The position numbers and the translations under genes were made by a program. Positions 31,706 through 39,390 of a stretch of DNA of 64,000 nucleotides are shown in pieces (within the stretch, counting starts at the first letter, position 1; each line of letters opens with the position of its first letter). Below the pieces are notes generated by a model, which saw only the letters and a program-made list of their open reading frames with translations, was not told the origin of the DNA and did no database searches. The stretch spans positions 1 through 64,000 of the forward strand of contig WKKR01000005.1 in the NCBI GenBank assembly GCA_009684525.1. Reading direction: 5' to 3'. The DNA comes from Geobacter sp. Its GTDB lineage: Bacteria; Desulfobacterota; Desulfuromonadia; Geobacterales; DSM-12255.

Positions 31706-33004
31706 TTAATCTTTGGCGTGGCACTTGTTGCACAGGAGGCGCTGGTAAGGAGCGAACTTGGTTGCATCGCGTCCGTAGTAGGCAGCCTGCTGCTCAGCGG
31801 CGGTGAGGCCCTGGGAAACGGCGGAGGTGGTGCTGTTCGGATCGTAGATGGAGTTCCCGCTGGCGTCAGCAATGGTCATGAACTCGTTCTCGTGAGCGTA
31901 GCGGAGCATGCTGGCAAAGCCGGAAGCATGGGCGCGGTGGCAGGAGAGGCAGTTCACGTTGGAGTTGGAATCGGCGCCACCAAGCTGAGCGTCGGTGTTG
32001 AGTGCCACGGCCTTCATGGCGGTGTAGTCGGTCGAACCCATTTCGAACGGTACGAGGGAGTTGTAGGAGTTGGCAGACGTGCCGCTCATGTCGCCCGACT
32101 TCACGTAGGCATTGTAGTTGGCAAGAATGGTAGCGCCGAGCTTGGCGCCGTTGCCGGCCGGGTGGGTCAGCCCGCCCATGCCGGAGGTGTAGGAGCCGCG
32201 CAGGAGGCCGGTGTGGCAGTTGGCGCACCATTCCGACATGTTGTTACCGTAAGCTACGCGGGTCTGGGTGGTTGCTTCAGAGCGGTTGTAGGTGGACGGA
32301 GCAACGGCTGCCGGAACCTGCTGGGTGAAGCCGAAGGAACCTGCCAGCGACTTGGGCTGGTAGCCGATGCCGCCGAGGATGCGGTAAACGCCGACTGCGC
32401 CCCAGGTGGTCGGATCAGCGCTGGTGTTGTAGGAACCGGAGTTCTTGATCGGCAGGCCGGTAGTAGCGATGGCGCCGGTCGCGTCACGGCGATACTTGCC
32501 GTGGGGATCGTGGCAGCTGGAGCATGCCAGGTTGGCGGCGGGGTAGCTGCCACCGGGGGCTACGGTCAGCGTGGCATCGGCAACGTAGCCGTAATCGCCG
32601 GCTACGATGTTGTGGCCGTGGCGCTCACCGGGGTTGGTCGCTGCACTGCCGCGAACGGTGAAGGTGTAGCTCTTCTTCAACCAGCCGAAGTCGCCACCGG
32701 GGGTCATCTGCAGCGGAGCGGTACCGGCAGGCATGTCGGCATCGGCGGTGGAGATGTGGTAGCTGCCTGCGCTACCCTGGTGACAGTTGAGACATGCAGA
32801 ACTGGCGTCGTTCCCCTGGAGGAGGTACGGGCCGGCCTGGAACTGCGGGGTTGCCGACGTCATAGCGGCGCCGTCCAGGGAGTTGTGCATGGTGTGGCAC
32901 CCTTCGCACTCGGCAACACCGCCTGAGTGGAATGCAAATGCTGCCGGTGCGCTGATGAGAAGGGATGCTGCTACTGCGAGACTTACCTGTGTTGCTTTCT
33001 TCAT
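31706..33004 (-). CDS. omcS: OmcS orthologue: six-heme extracellular cytochrome nanowire subunit
   Basis: OmcS is the secreted hexaheme cytochrome of Geobacter that polymerises into conductive filaments for extracellular electron transfer. This product is 432 residues, the same as G. sulfurreducens OmcS as I recall it. The signal peptide is MKKATQVSLAVAASLLISAPAAFA and the mature N-terminus FHSGGVAECEGCHTMHN. Six CXXCH motifs are present: CEGCH, CLNCH, CSSCH, CANCH, CLSCH, CNKCH. The TMH histidine (mature His16) that ligates heme 5 of the neighbouring subunit is conserved. The tail is NKCHAKD. GGAGG lies six bases before the ATG. A GEMM riboswitch precedes it and a strong terminator follows. 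OmcT, a close paralogue, cannot be fully excluded. Confidence 0.95.
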   Translation of the reverse strand: MKKATQVSLAVAASLLISAPAAFAFHSGGVAECEGCHTMHNSLDGAAMTSATPQFQAGPYLLQGNDASSACLNCHQGSAGSYHISTADADMPAGTAPLQMTPGGDFGWLKKSYTFTVRGSAATNPGERHGHNIVAGDYGYVADATLTVAPGGSYPAANLACSSCHDPHGKYRRDATGAIATTGLPIKNSGSYNTSADPTTWGAVGVYRILGGIGYQPKSLAGSFGFTQQVPAAVAPSTYNRSEATTQTRVAYGNNMSEWCANCHTGLLRGSYTSGMGGLTHPAGNGAKLGATILANYNAYVKSGDMSGTSANSYNSLVPFEMGSTDYTAMKAVALNTDAQLGGADSNSNVNCLSCHRAHASGFASMLRYAHENEFMTIADASGNSIYDPNSTTSAVSQGLTAAEQQAAYYGRDATKFAPYQRLLCNKCHAKD

Positions 33005-33029
33005 GTCTATCCTCCATAAGGTTTTCTCT

Positions 33030-33118
33030 GGCGGCCCAGCCATCCGGTTCGTCGCTGAACTGAGGATCTGTGGCTTTGTGTCCCCACCTTACGATGGGTT
33101 TACCCCTAGCAGAGGATG
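33030..33118 (-). promoter_or_regulatory. GEMM-I riboswitch (cyclic dinucleotide) upstream of omcS
   Basis: On the minus strand the sequence reads AGGGGTAAACCCATCGTAAG then GTGGGGACACAAAGCCACAG, the GEMM-I core. The P1b stem is CCCATC/GGTGGG closed by a GTAA (GNRA) tetraloop at 33083-33098, followed by the conserved GGGACACAAAGCC joining segment. The 3' part contains GGATGGCTGGGCCGCC, as in other GEMM aptamers. It ends 25 bases before the omcS ATG. GEMM RNAs bind c-di-GMP or, in Geobacter, often cyclic AMP-GMP, and are known in front of omcS genes. No terminator is visible between aptamer and gene, so the output may act on translation. Which ligand is bound is not decided here. Confidence 0.88.
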
Positions 33119-33259
33119 TTGCGAGGCTTATCGCCCCTTTGAAACTGCGAGCTGTTTCATTCCGAAAATAATTCCTTGCTTCCTTTTCAATCGCATCCTT
33201 TTCGTATCCCTCCCCATTCACCCCTTTCCCGGGCAGGATGCAGAGCCCTCATCATTCGA

Positions 33260-34195
33260 TCAGCTCAGGGAAAGCTGGAAAACACTGACCCCTCTCTTGC
33301 GGAGCTGGCTGACATAAACCCTGTCCTCGCTGTCCACGGCGATATCGCCGGGACCGACGAGGTTGCCGGGCTTGATGCCGCGCGCCCCGAACTCCTTGAC
33401 GAAGTTGAAATCCTTGTCAAACACCAGCACCACGCAACGGAGGGTGTCGGCAACCAGTACGTTGCCCGCCTTGTCGGCCGCGATCCCGGAGATAACCCCG
33501 AAGCGTCCGGGTGCACTCCCCCGCTTGCCGACCGACTTGACGGTCCCATCGCCGAGCAGGCGATAGGCACGGGCAATGGCAGGCACCGTGAAGAGGAAGT
33601 TGCCGTCCCGATCCAGTTCGAAACCGCCGAGACCGCTGTTGACCCGTTCCTTTTCGGTAAACTCCAGCGAGTGTGCCAGGTCGTATCCTTTACGCACCGT
33701 GCCGTCTGGTGAAGCCACCAGGACCTGCATCCCTGCCATGCTCACCAGGTAGAGGCTGCCGTTGCGGAGCAGGATCCGGTTTGGGGCAAAGGAGGCAAAC
33801 CCTTCGGGCACACCGTGCAGTTCGATGGGCGCCACCGGCTCAGCGCGGAAGTTGCAGCGGACCAGCCTGAACTTTGCCCCCTGCTGGGCCAGGACGATGA
33901 TGTCGCCGCTCTCCTCCACCGCCACATCCACGACAACCCCCAGGGTGGGGTCATAGTCGAAGCGGTAGACCTCCATGCCGCTACTGTTGAACACCGATAC
34001 CGATTCACCGGCCATGGCATATATTTCATTCTTCACCGGAGCCAGGGTGATCTTTGCCGAGCTGAACGGTTTGGACCCGGTAAAGTCGGAGAGGTTATAG
34101 AGATAGGAGGCCTTCACCTCGGCAGCGAAAACCGGAGCGGTCAGCCCGATCGCCAGCACTCCCGTCATCCCTATGCACAACCCCTTGAGTCCCAT
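33260..34195 (-). CDS. Secreted NHL-repeat beta-propeller protein upstream of omcS
   Basis: A 311-residue exported protein with signal peptide MGLKGLCIGMTGVLAIGLTAPVFA and propeller blades such as DVAVEESGDIIVLAQQG, GFELDRDGNFLFTVP, GIAADKAGNVLVADTLRCVV and DIAVDSEDRVYVSQLRKRG. It is a paralogue in fold of the protein at 15406-16308. G. sulfurreducens has an NHL gene in the same place next to omcS, as I recall. AGGCGG and AAGGG lie before the ATG at 34195; a longer frame to 34333 runs through the terminator. Function with OmcS is inferred from gene order only. Confidence 0.88.
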   Translation of the reverse strand: MGLKGLCIGMTGVLAIGLTAPVFAAEVKASYLYNLSDFTGSKPFSSAKITLAPVKNEIYAMAGESVSVFNSSGMEVYRFDYDPTLGVVVDVAVEESGDIIVLAQQGAKFRLVRCNFRAEPVAPIELHGVPEGFASFAPNRILLRNGSLYLVSMAGMQVLVASPDGTVRKGYDLAHSLEFTEKERVNSGLGGFELDRDGNFLFTVPAIARAYRLLGDGTVKSVGKRGSAPGRFGVISGIAADKAGNVLVADTLRCVVLVFDKDFNFVKEFGARGIKPGNLVGPGDIAVDSEDRVYVSQLRKRGVSVFQLSLS

Positions 34196-34330
34196 CCGCC
34201 TGTTTCCCTTTTCTGACAATTTCGTAAGTATTCCAGTCTGTTTCTGAATCACTACAAAGCATCGGCAATGCCATCGTCGTTGCCGGCACTTCATTTTTTC
34301 GTAAGCACTCTTAATCAGGAGAAAAAATGA

Positions 34331-34363
34331 CACAAAAAAAAGGCCCCCGAAGTCGGAGGCCTT
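34331..34363 (-). terminator. Rho-independent terminator after the kinase gene
   Basis: AAGGCCCCCGA (34340-34350) pairs with TCGGAGGCCTT (34353-34363) with one mismatch, and the minus strand then runs into TTTTTTTGTG. It ends the response regulator-kinase transcript that stops at 34501. Confidence 0.8.
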
Positions 34364-34500
34364 GCATGATTTCTTTCTGTCCGGAAGGAGAAACGTAAAA
34401 TCCCGTCATCTTTCCCGAATTAGCCGAGCGTTGCGCTCGTAAACCTTTCATTAAACTGACAGGGTTGTCATTTTCGACTCATTGAGCAAAAATAATCCGG

Positions 34501-35913
34501 TTAGTCTGCCGCCGGGAAGGTCAGGGTGACCTTTGTTCCTTTGCCCGGCTCGCTGGAAATTGCCACTGCGCCGCCATGCAGCTCCATGATCGACTTGACG
34601 ATGGCGAGGCCGAGTCCAGCCCCCCGGTGGTCCAGCGACTTTGCCTCCGGAACCCGGTAGAACCGTTCGAACAGGCGTTCCAGATTCTCCGGAGTAATGC
34701 CGATCCCCTGGTCGGCGACCGTCACCTCCACAAAGCCGTCGGACCGCTCTGCCTGAAGCGTGATCATCCCACCCGCAGGACTATACTTAATGGCATTCAT
34801 GATGAGATTGCTCAAGGCCCGGCGAAACAGGGTCACGTCCGCCCGCACGGTCATGTCCGGATCGCACAGGATCAGGAATGCCCTCCCCTGGGCAGATACC
34901 TCGTAGTAGTCCTCAAGGTTATGGATCTCCTCCTTGACCCTGACCTCCTCCAACTTGAGCCTGACCTCCTGGGAGTCGGCCTTGGCGAGGAAGAGCAGGC
35001 TGTCGATGGTGCGCGACAGCCGTTGATACTCCTCCAGGCTCGACTCGATGACCCGCTCGTATTCGGCGCTATCCCGGCTCTGGGTCAGCACCACCTCGGC
35101 CTCACCCATCAGGTTGGCGATGGGGGTGCGCAGCTCGTGGGCCAGGTTGGCGGCGTAACTCTTCAGCCGCTCGAAAGAATGCTGCAGGCGGTCCAGCATG
35201 TCGTCCAGTTCCAACGTCAGTTCATGCATCTCCACCGGCCAGTTGTCGGGCTCGAACCGTTCCCCCAGGTTGCTGGAGGTTATCTGCCGGCTCTTGGCAG
35301 CGATCTGGTCGAGTGGACGCAATCCCCTGTGGGTGATGTAACGACCCACGAGGCTGGACGCCAGGAGCCCCACCAGCATCACTGCGACCAGCCAGCCCTG
35401 GAATACGTCGAGAATCCGCTCGAAGGAAGAGACATCCAGCGCCATATGGACAATCCTCGGCGCACCCAGCACATGGAGCCACATCGATTCCACCAGGAAG
35501 ACCTTGCCGTTGACATGGTACTGCTTGAAACCTTCCGACTTCAGGCTCTCCAGGGCTACCGGCTCGTGGAAGAAGGGGGGGGGCAGTAGTTGGTCCATCT
35601 CCGGTGTCTGAGTGATCTCGCGGTTGTCCTGGTCCAGAATGCGGATATAGAGTTTCGCGAACTCCTTTTCCTGGGATGTCTTGATTTTGCGCTGCAATGC
35701 CCGGGGGTCGCCGGAATTCAGGATCGTCTGCAGCACCATGATCTCGTCTTTCATGTGCTTGACGGCCTGCTGTTTTATGGCTGCGACCAGCGCCCAGTAG
35801 ATGAGACCGATGACGCAGACGAGGATGATGAAATACGACACCACATAATGGGTGGTCAGTTCGTTCTTGATGGAAACGGACGGTTTCCTTTTCGGTTGCA
35901 GCGGCACGAACAT
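34501..35913 (-). CDS. Sensor histidine kinase next to omcS locus
   Basis: A 470-residue membrane kinase. Helices at about 22-47 and 172-192 flank a periplasmic sensor of some 125 residues. A HAMP domain follows, then a HisKA box with His259 in AANLAHELRTPIANL, and an ATPase domain with NLIMNAIKYSP, DQGIGI and GAGLGLAIVK. The overall layout is that of CusS/heavy-metal type kinases. Its ATG overlaps the regulator stop (TGATG). The pair lies directly upstream of the NHL-omcS genes, as in G. sulfurreducens to my memory, so regulation of the cytochrome locus is a reasonable inference. Confidence 0.93.
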   Translation of the reverse strand: MFVPLQPKRKPSVSIKNELTTHYVVSYFIILVCVIGLIYWALVAAIKQQAVKHMKDEIMVLQTILNSGDPRALQRKIKTSQEKEFAKLYIRILDQDNREITQTPEMDQLLPPPFFHEPVALESLKSEGFKQYHVNGKVFLVESMWLHVLGAPRIVHMALDVSSFERILDVFQGWLVAVMLVGLLASSLVGRYITHRGLRPLDQIAAKSRQITSSNLGERFEPDNWPVEMHELTLELDDMLDRLQHSFERLKSYAANLAHELRTPIANLMGEAEVVLTQSRDSAEYERVIESSLEEYQRLSRTIDSLLFLAKADSQEVRLKLEEVRVKEEIHNLEDYYEVSAQGRAFLILCDPDMTVRADVTLFRRALSNLIMNAIKYSPAGGMITLQAERSDGFVEVTVADQGIGITPENLERLFERFYRVPEAKSLDHRGAGLGLAIVKSIMELHGGAVAISSEPGKGTKVTLTFPAAD

Positions 35914-36590
35914 CAGCCACGGTCCTCAAGCACATAACCGACACCACGGACCGTGTGGATCAGCTTCTTTTCAAAGGGGTCGTCTATCTTGGCGCGCAAC
36001 CGGCGCATATGGACGTCGACAACGTTGGTATCGTGGAAATCGTCCAGGTTCCAGATCCTTTCGGCGATCCGGGTCCTGGTGAGGACATCCCCCTGGTAAC
36101 GCATGAGCAGCGCGAGCAGGGTATACTCCTTGGGTGTCAGATCGATCCTGGCCCCCTGGCGCACGACCCGGTGGGCGGCAAGGTCCAGTTCCAGGTCCCC
36201 GACCCGGTAGAGCTCGCCGCCGGTCTTGGCCTGGCCCCGCCGCAGGACCGTGTGGATCCTGGCAACGAGCTCGGAAAAGGCAAACGGCTTGACGATATAA
36301 TCGTCCGCCCCGAGCTTCAGGCCGCGGAGGCGGTCTTCCAGCCCATCCAGCGCGGTCAAGAAGATCACCGGCGTCATGTTCCCCTTTTCCCGCAGGCGAT
36401 GCATCACCTCCCAGCCGTCAATGCCGGGGATCATCACATCGAGCACAATGATGTCGTATTCGTGGGAAAGGGCCAGCTTGAGCGCGTCAGTCCCATAGTG
36501 GGCGACATCGACGCGAAAACCGTTTTCATGCAGCCCTTTCTTAATGAAATCGACCGTTTTGTACTCGTCCTCTACCAGCAGCACATTCAT
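35913..36590 (-). CDS. OmpR-family response regulator next to omcS locus
   Basis: A 225-residue regulator: receiver domain with acidic E7-D8, phospho-acceptor Asp51 in IIVLDVMIPGIDG and KPFAFSEL, then an OmpR/PhoB winged helix (DLTPKEYTLLALLMRYQGDVLTR, VDVHMRRLRAKID, VRGVGYVLED). The start at 36590 has GGAG upstream; the frame extends to 36638 without a good site. It is the partner of the kinase that begins at its stop codon. Targets cannot be seen directly, although the adjoining electron transfer genes are the obvious candidates. Confidence 0.94.
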   Translation of the reverse strand: MNVLLVEDEYKTVDFIKKGLHENGFRVDVAHYGTDALKLALSHEYDIIVLDVMIPGIDGWEVMHRLREKGNMTPVIFLTALDGLEDRLRGLKLGADDYIVKPFAFSELVARIHTVLRRGQAKTGGELYRVGDLELDLAAHRVVRQGARIDLTPKEYTLLALLMRYQGDVLTRTRIAERIWNLDDFHDTNVVDVHMRRLRAKIDDPFEKKLIHTVRGVGYVLEDRG

Positions 36591-36625
36591 AAGGATCTCC
36601 CAATTCAAGATTCTGATTGCATTAT

Positions 36626-36654
36626 ATAATATATACAAAGTTCATGCCTCGCAA
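36626..36654 (-). promoter_or_regulatory. Sigma-70-type promoter of the response regulator-kinase operon
   Basis: On the minus strand TTGCGA (36654-36649) and TATTAT (36631-36626) are separated by 17 bases, a fair match to the -35 and -10 consensus. The element is about 36 bp upstream of the ATG, inside an AT-rich stretch that stands out from its surroundings. Confidence 0.45.
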
Positions 36655-36834
36655 CAGTGCCTATCGTCACGGCATTCATTAAAGAGGGATCGACGCTCAG
36701 GTTTGGTGGAGATATTGCACGGTAATCGGTGGTTTGGCCGGTAGTCCGCAGACTCCTCTCTTCTTTGGCACCAGAACGGGGTGCTGTTGGCTGCCACAAA
36801 CACCGCAACCGGCCGGGGTGAGGCCGGAGATCAG

Positions 36835-38673
36835 ATGAATCGAGGGGAAACGGCAATGCAACATCGATTGATTCGCAGAGGGATTCTGCTGCTGGTGCTG
36901 ATCGCCGCAACAGGCGCCACGGTCTGCAAGGCCGACACGGCTGCCCTTGTGTCGGCGGTCAGTGAATTGGCAGTCCGCGCCGAGGCAGGAGATCCGTCGG
37001 CCCAGTACGACCTCGGCATGCGCTACGGAAAGGGAGAAGGCGTCCCGCGGGACGACCGGCAGGCCCTCTTCTGGCTGAAGAAAGGAGCCCTGCAGAACCA
37101 CCCCGGCTCATGGCTCGCCCTGGGGCTCCTCCTGCTGGAGGGGGAGGGGATCGAACGGGACGAGCGCGCCGCCGCGGGGTGGCTCCGCCTCGCCGCTGTT
37201 CAGGGGTCCCCCGAGGCGCAATACCGACTGGCCATGCTCCTGCAAGAAGGACGCGGCGTTGGTCGCAACATGGAGCAGGCGGCACGATGGTTCGGCTATG
37301 CCGCCGACAGCGGCAACGCCGCTGCCCAGTACCGGCTGGGGTACCTTACGGAAGAGGGGATCGGCGTTGCCAAAAACGAGCCTGAGGCGGCACGGCTCTA
37401 TCGCCAGGCCGCTGAAACCGGGATTCACGGGGCAGAGTACCGCCTCGGTCGCATGCTCGAAGAAGGGCGCGGGGTCAAGGCCGATGCGGCCGAGGCTGTT
37501 GCCTGGTACCGCAAGGCTGCAGCCGGGGGAGATCTCTACGCAGCCGGCCGCCTGGCCATTATGCTGGAAGAAGGGCGCGGCGCGGACCGGAACGACAACG
37601 AGGCGATCCGCTGGAACCGGACTGCCGCCGAAGGAAATATCCCCGAGGCCCAGTACCGGCTCGCTCTGATGCTGAATGAAGGACGCGGCGGGCCGAAGGA
37701 CGAGGCACTGGCGCGCACCTGGTCGCGCAAAGCCGCCGATAACGGTATTGCCGCTGCCCAGAACCATCTCGGGCTGATGCTGCTCAAGGGGCGGGGTGGC
37801 GAGAAAAACGAGGCCGAGGCAGCGACCTGGTTCAGCAGGGCCGCAGACCAGGGAATTGCGGAATCCCAATACCAGCTCGGTCTGATGTGCGAGACCGGCA
37901 CCGGCATGGCAAAAGAGATGACAGCGGCTGCCGCATGGTACGCCAAGGCCGCCCAGCAAGGGATTCCCGATGCCGAATATCGCCTGGCCCTCATGCTGGA
38001 GGAGGGACGCGGCGCGAAACGGAATGATGCCGAAGCAGCAGCCTGGTTCAGGAAGGCAGCAGGCCGGGGTATCGTCGATGCCCAGTACCGTCTGGCGGTC
38101 ATGCTGGAAGAAGGGCGCGGCGTGCGCAGGGACGAAAGCGAGGCAGCAGGCTGGCTGGCAAAGGCGAGCGAGAAAGGGGTGATCGATGCCTCGTACCGCC
38201 TCGGTTCGCTCTATCGCACAGGCAGAGGGGTGCAGCGCAACGAGGAACAGGGGATCGCGCTCATCGACCGGGCCGCCCGGTCAGGACACGCGGAAGCAGC
38301 GTTCACGCTCGGGTTCCTGTACGAGAAGGGGCGCGGCGTCGTCCGCAATGAGCGGACAGCGGTGCGCTGGTACACGCAGGCAGCGGAAAACGGCTCTGCC
38401 GATGCGCAGTTCAACCTGGGCAATCTCTACGCACGGGGCGCAGGGGTGCCGCAATCGTTCTCCAGCGCCCTTTCCTGGTATACCAGGGCAGCCGAGCAGG
38501 GTCATGGGCTGGCATCGTTCAATATCGCGACCCTTTATCAGAACGGTCTCGGCGTGACAAAGGACCGCGAAAAGGCACTGGAGTGGTTCAGGCTCTCGTC
38601 ACGCCAGGGGAACGCCGATGCGGACCGGATGGCCGGCACGCTCCAGAAGGAACAGGCACAGGGAAGCTGGTAA
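36835..38673 (+). CDS. Secreted protein of fifteen Sel1 repeats
   Basis: A 612-residue exported protein. After a signal peptide (MQHRLIRRGILLLVLIAATGATVCKA) it is made of fifteen consecutive 36-residue Sel1-type helical repeats, each like AQYRLALMLEEGRGxxRNDAEAAAWFRKAA. Sel1 arrays act as binding solenoids, often for enzymes or cell-wall proteins. The ATG at 36835 has GGAG five bases upstream; the ATG at 36856, with GAGGGG upstream, starts closer to the signal peptide. It begins a two-gene plus-strand unit divergent from the response regulator. No catalytic domain is visible. Confidence 0.88.
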   Translation: MNRGETAMQHRLIRRGILLLVLIAATGATVCKADTAALVSAVSELAVRAEAGDPSAQYDLGMRYGKGEGVPRDDRQALFWLKKGALQNHPGSWLALGLLLLEGEGIERDERAAAGWLRLAAVQGSPEAQYRLAMLLQEGRGVGRNMEQAARWFGYAADSGNAAAQYRLGYLTEEGIGVAKNEPEAARLYRQAAETGIHGAEYRLGRMLEEGRGVKADAAEAVAWYRKAAAGGDLYAAGRLAIMLEEGRGADRNDNEAIRWNRTAAEGNIPEAQYRLALMLNEGRGGPKDEALARTWSRKAADNGIAAAQNHLGLMLLKGRGGEKNEAEAATWFSRAADQGIAESQYQLGLMCETGTGMAKEMTAAAAWYAKAAQQGIPDAEYRLALMLEEGRGAKRNDAEAAAWFRKAAGRGIVDAQYRLAVMLEEGRGVRRDESEAAGWLAKASEKGVIDASYRLGSLYRTGRGVQRNEEQGIALIDRAARSGHAEAAFTLGFLYEKGRGVVRNERTAVRWYTQAAENGSADAQFNLGNLYARGAGVPQSFSSALSWYTRAAEQGHGLASFNIATLYQNGLGVTKDREKALEWFRLSSRQGNADADRMAGTLQKEQAQGSW

Positions 38674-38714
38674 CTCCCCCACATCACCACCACACAACGG
38701 ACATGGAGGTCCCT

Positions 38715-39239
38715 ATGAAATGCACGAACAGAACGATCATCGTCATCCTCTCACTGCTGCTTGCGGCAACTCCCTGCCTGGCCAGCTTCGACAGCGGGCT
38801 GAAGGCTTACAAGAAAAAGGACTTCAGCCGGGCCATGAAGGATTTCAAGGCCGATGGCGGCAAGAACTCCTGCTACAACATCGGCATCATGTATTACAAG
38901 GGGGAAGGGGTAAAACAGGACCGGCGCGAAGCGGTGCAATGGTTCCGCAAGGCCGCGGATCTGGGAGACGTGAATGCCCAGTTCACAATGGGGATGCTGT
39001 ACGACAAGGGAGAGGACCTGGCGCTCGACCAGGGAGAGGCATACCGCTGGTATCGCAAGGCAGCGGAACAGGGGCACCGGCAGGCGCAGTTTAACATCGG
39101 TTACATGTACACCATGGGCGAAGGGGTGAAAAAAGACCCGAAGGAAGCGGTGATCTGGTTGAAGAAAGCGGCCAAGCAGGGACATCCCGAGGCAAAGAAG
39201 ATCCTGGGAGTCATGGGTGAAAAGGACGGCTCCATCTGA
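38715..39239 (+). CDS. Secreted protein of three to four Sel1 repeats
   Basis: A 174-residue exported protein: signal peptide MKCTNRTIIVILSLLLAATPCLA followed by a short TPR-like start (FDSGLKAYKKKDFSRAMKDF) and Sel1 repeats (YNIGIMYYKGEGVKQDRREAVQWFRKAA, FTMGMLYDKGEDLALDQGEAYRWYRKAA, FNIGYMYTMGEGVKKDPKEAVIWLKKAA). It lies 41 bp after the larger Sel1 gene with its own GGAGG five bases before the ATG. The two are probably co-transcribed and may form a pair. Function unknown. Confidence 0.9.
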   Translation: MKCTNRTIIVILSLLLAATPCLASFDSGLKAYKKKDFSRAMKDFKADGGKNSCYNIGIMYYKGEGVKQDRREAVQWFRKAADLGDVNAQFTMGMLYDKGEDLALDQGEAYRWYRKAAEQGHRQAQFNIGYMYTMGEGVKKDPKEAVIWLKKAAKQGHPEAKKILGVMGEKDGSI

Positions 39240-39362
39240 CAGGTTGTTGAAACACAGCCATCTCGCCGCCGTCCTCGAAAGCCGCCTTGTGCGGCGTGGC
39301 GCTGCCACGCCTCCGCGGGCCTTTCTGCGGGTGCGACGATCTGACTATGTTTGAACAACCTG
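39240..39362. repeat. MITE-like 123-bp palindromic element
   Basis: The stretch is bounded by near-perfect inverted repeats, CAGGTTGTTGAAACA (39240-39254) and TGTTTGAACAACCTG (39348-39362), and holds nested inverted repeats such as GCCGCCTTGTGCGGC and GTGGCGCTGCCAC. No reading frame is present. I recognise the form of a small repeated intergenic element seen in Geobacter genomes, from memory. It lies exactly between the convergent Sel1 and kinase genes and may also stop transcription from both sides. Confidence 0.65.
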
Positions 39363-39390
39363 AGTTTTTCAACTACCGGCTGAAGCGGAT

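Noticed and set aside
31559-32926. Plus-strand open frame of 455 codons opposite omcS
   Set aside because: Shadow of the omcS coding sequence and its terminator region; Gly/Val-rich with no domain.
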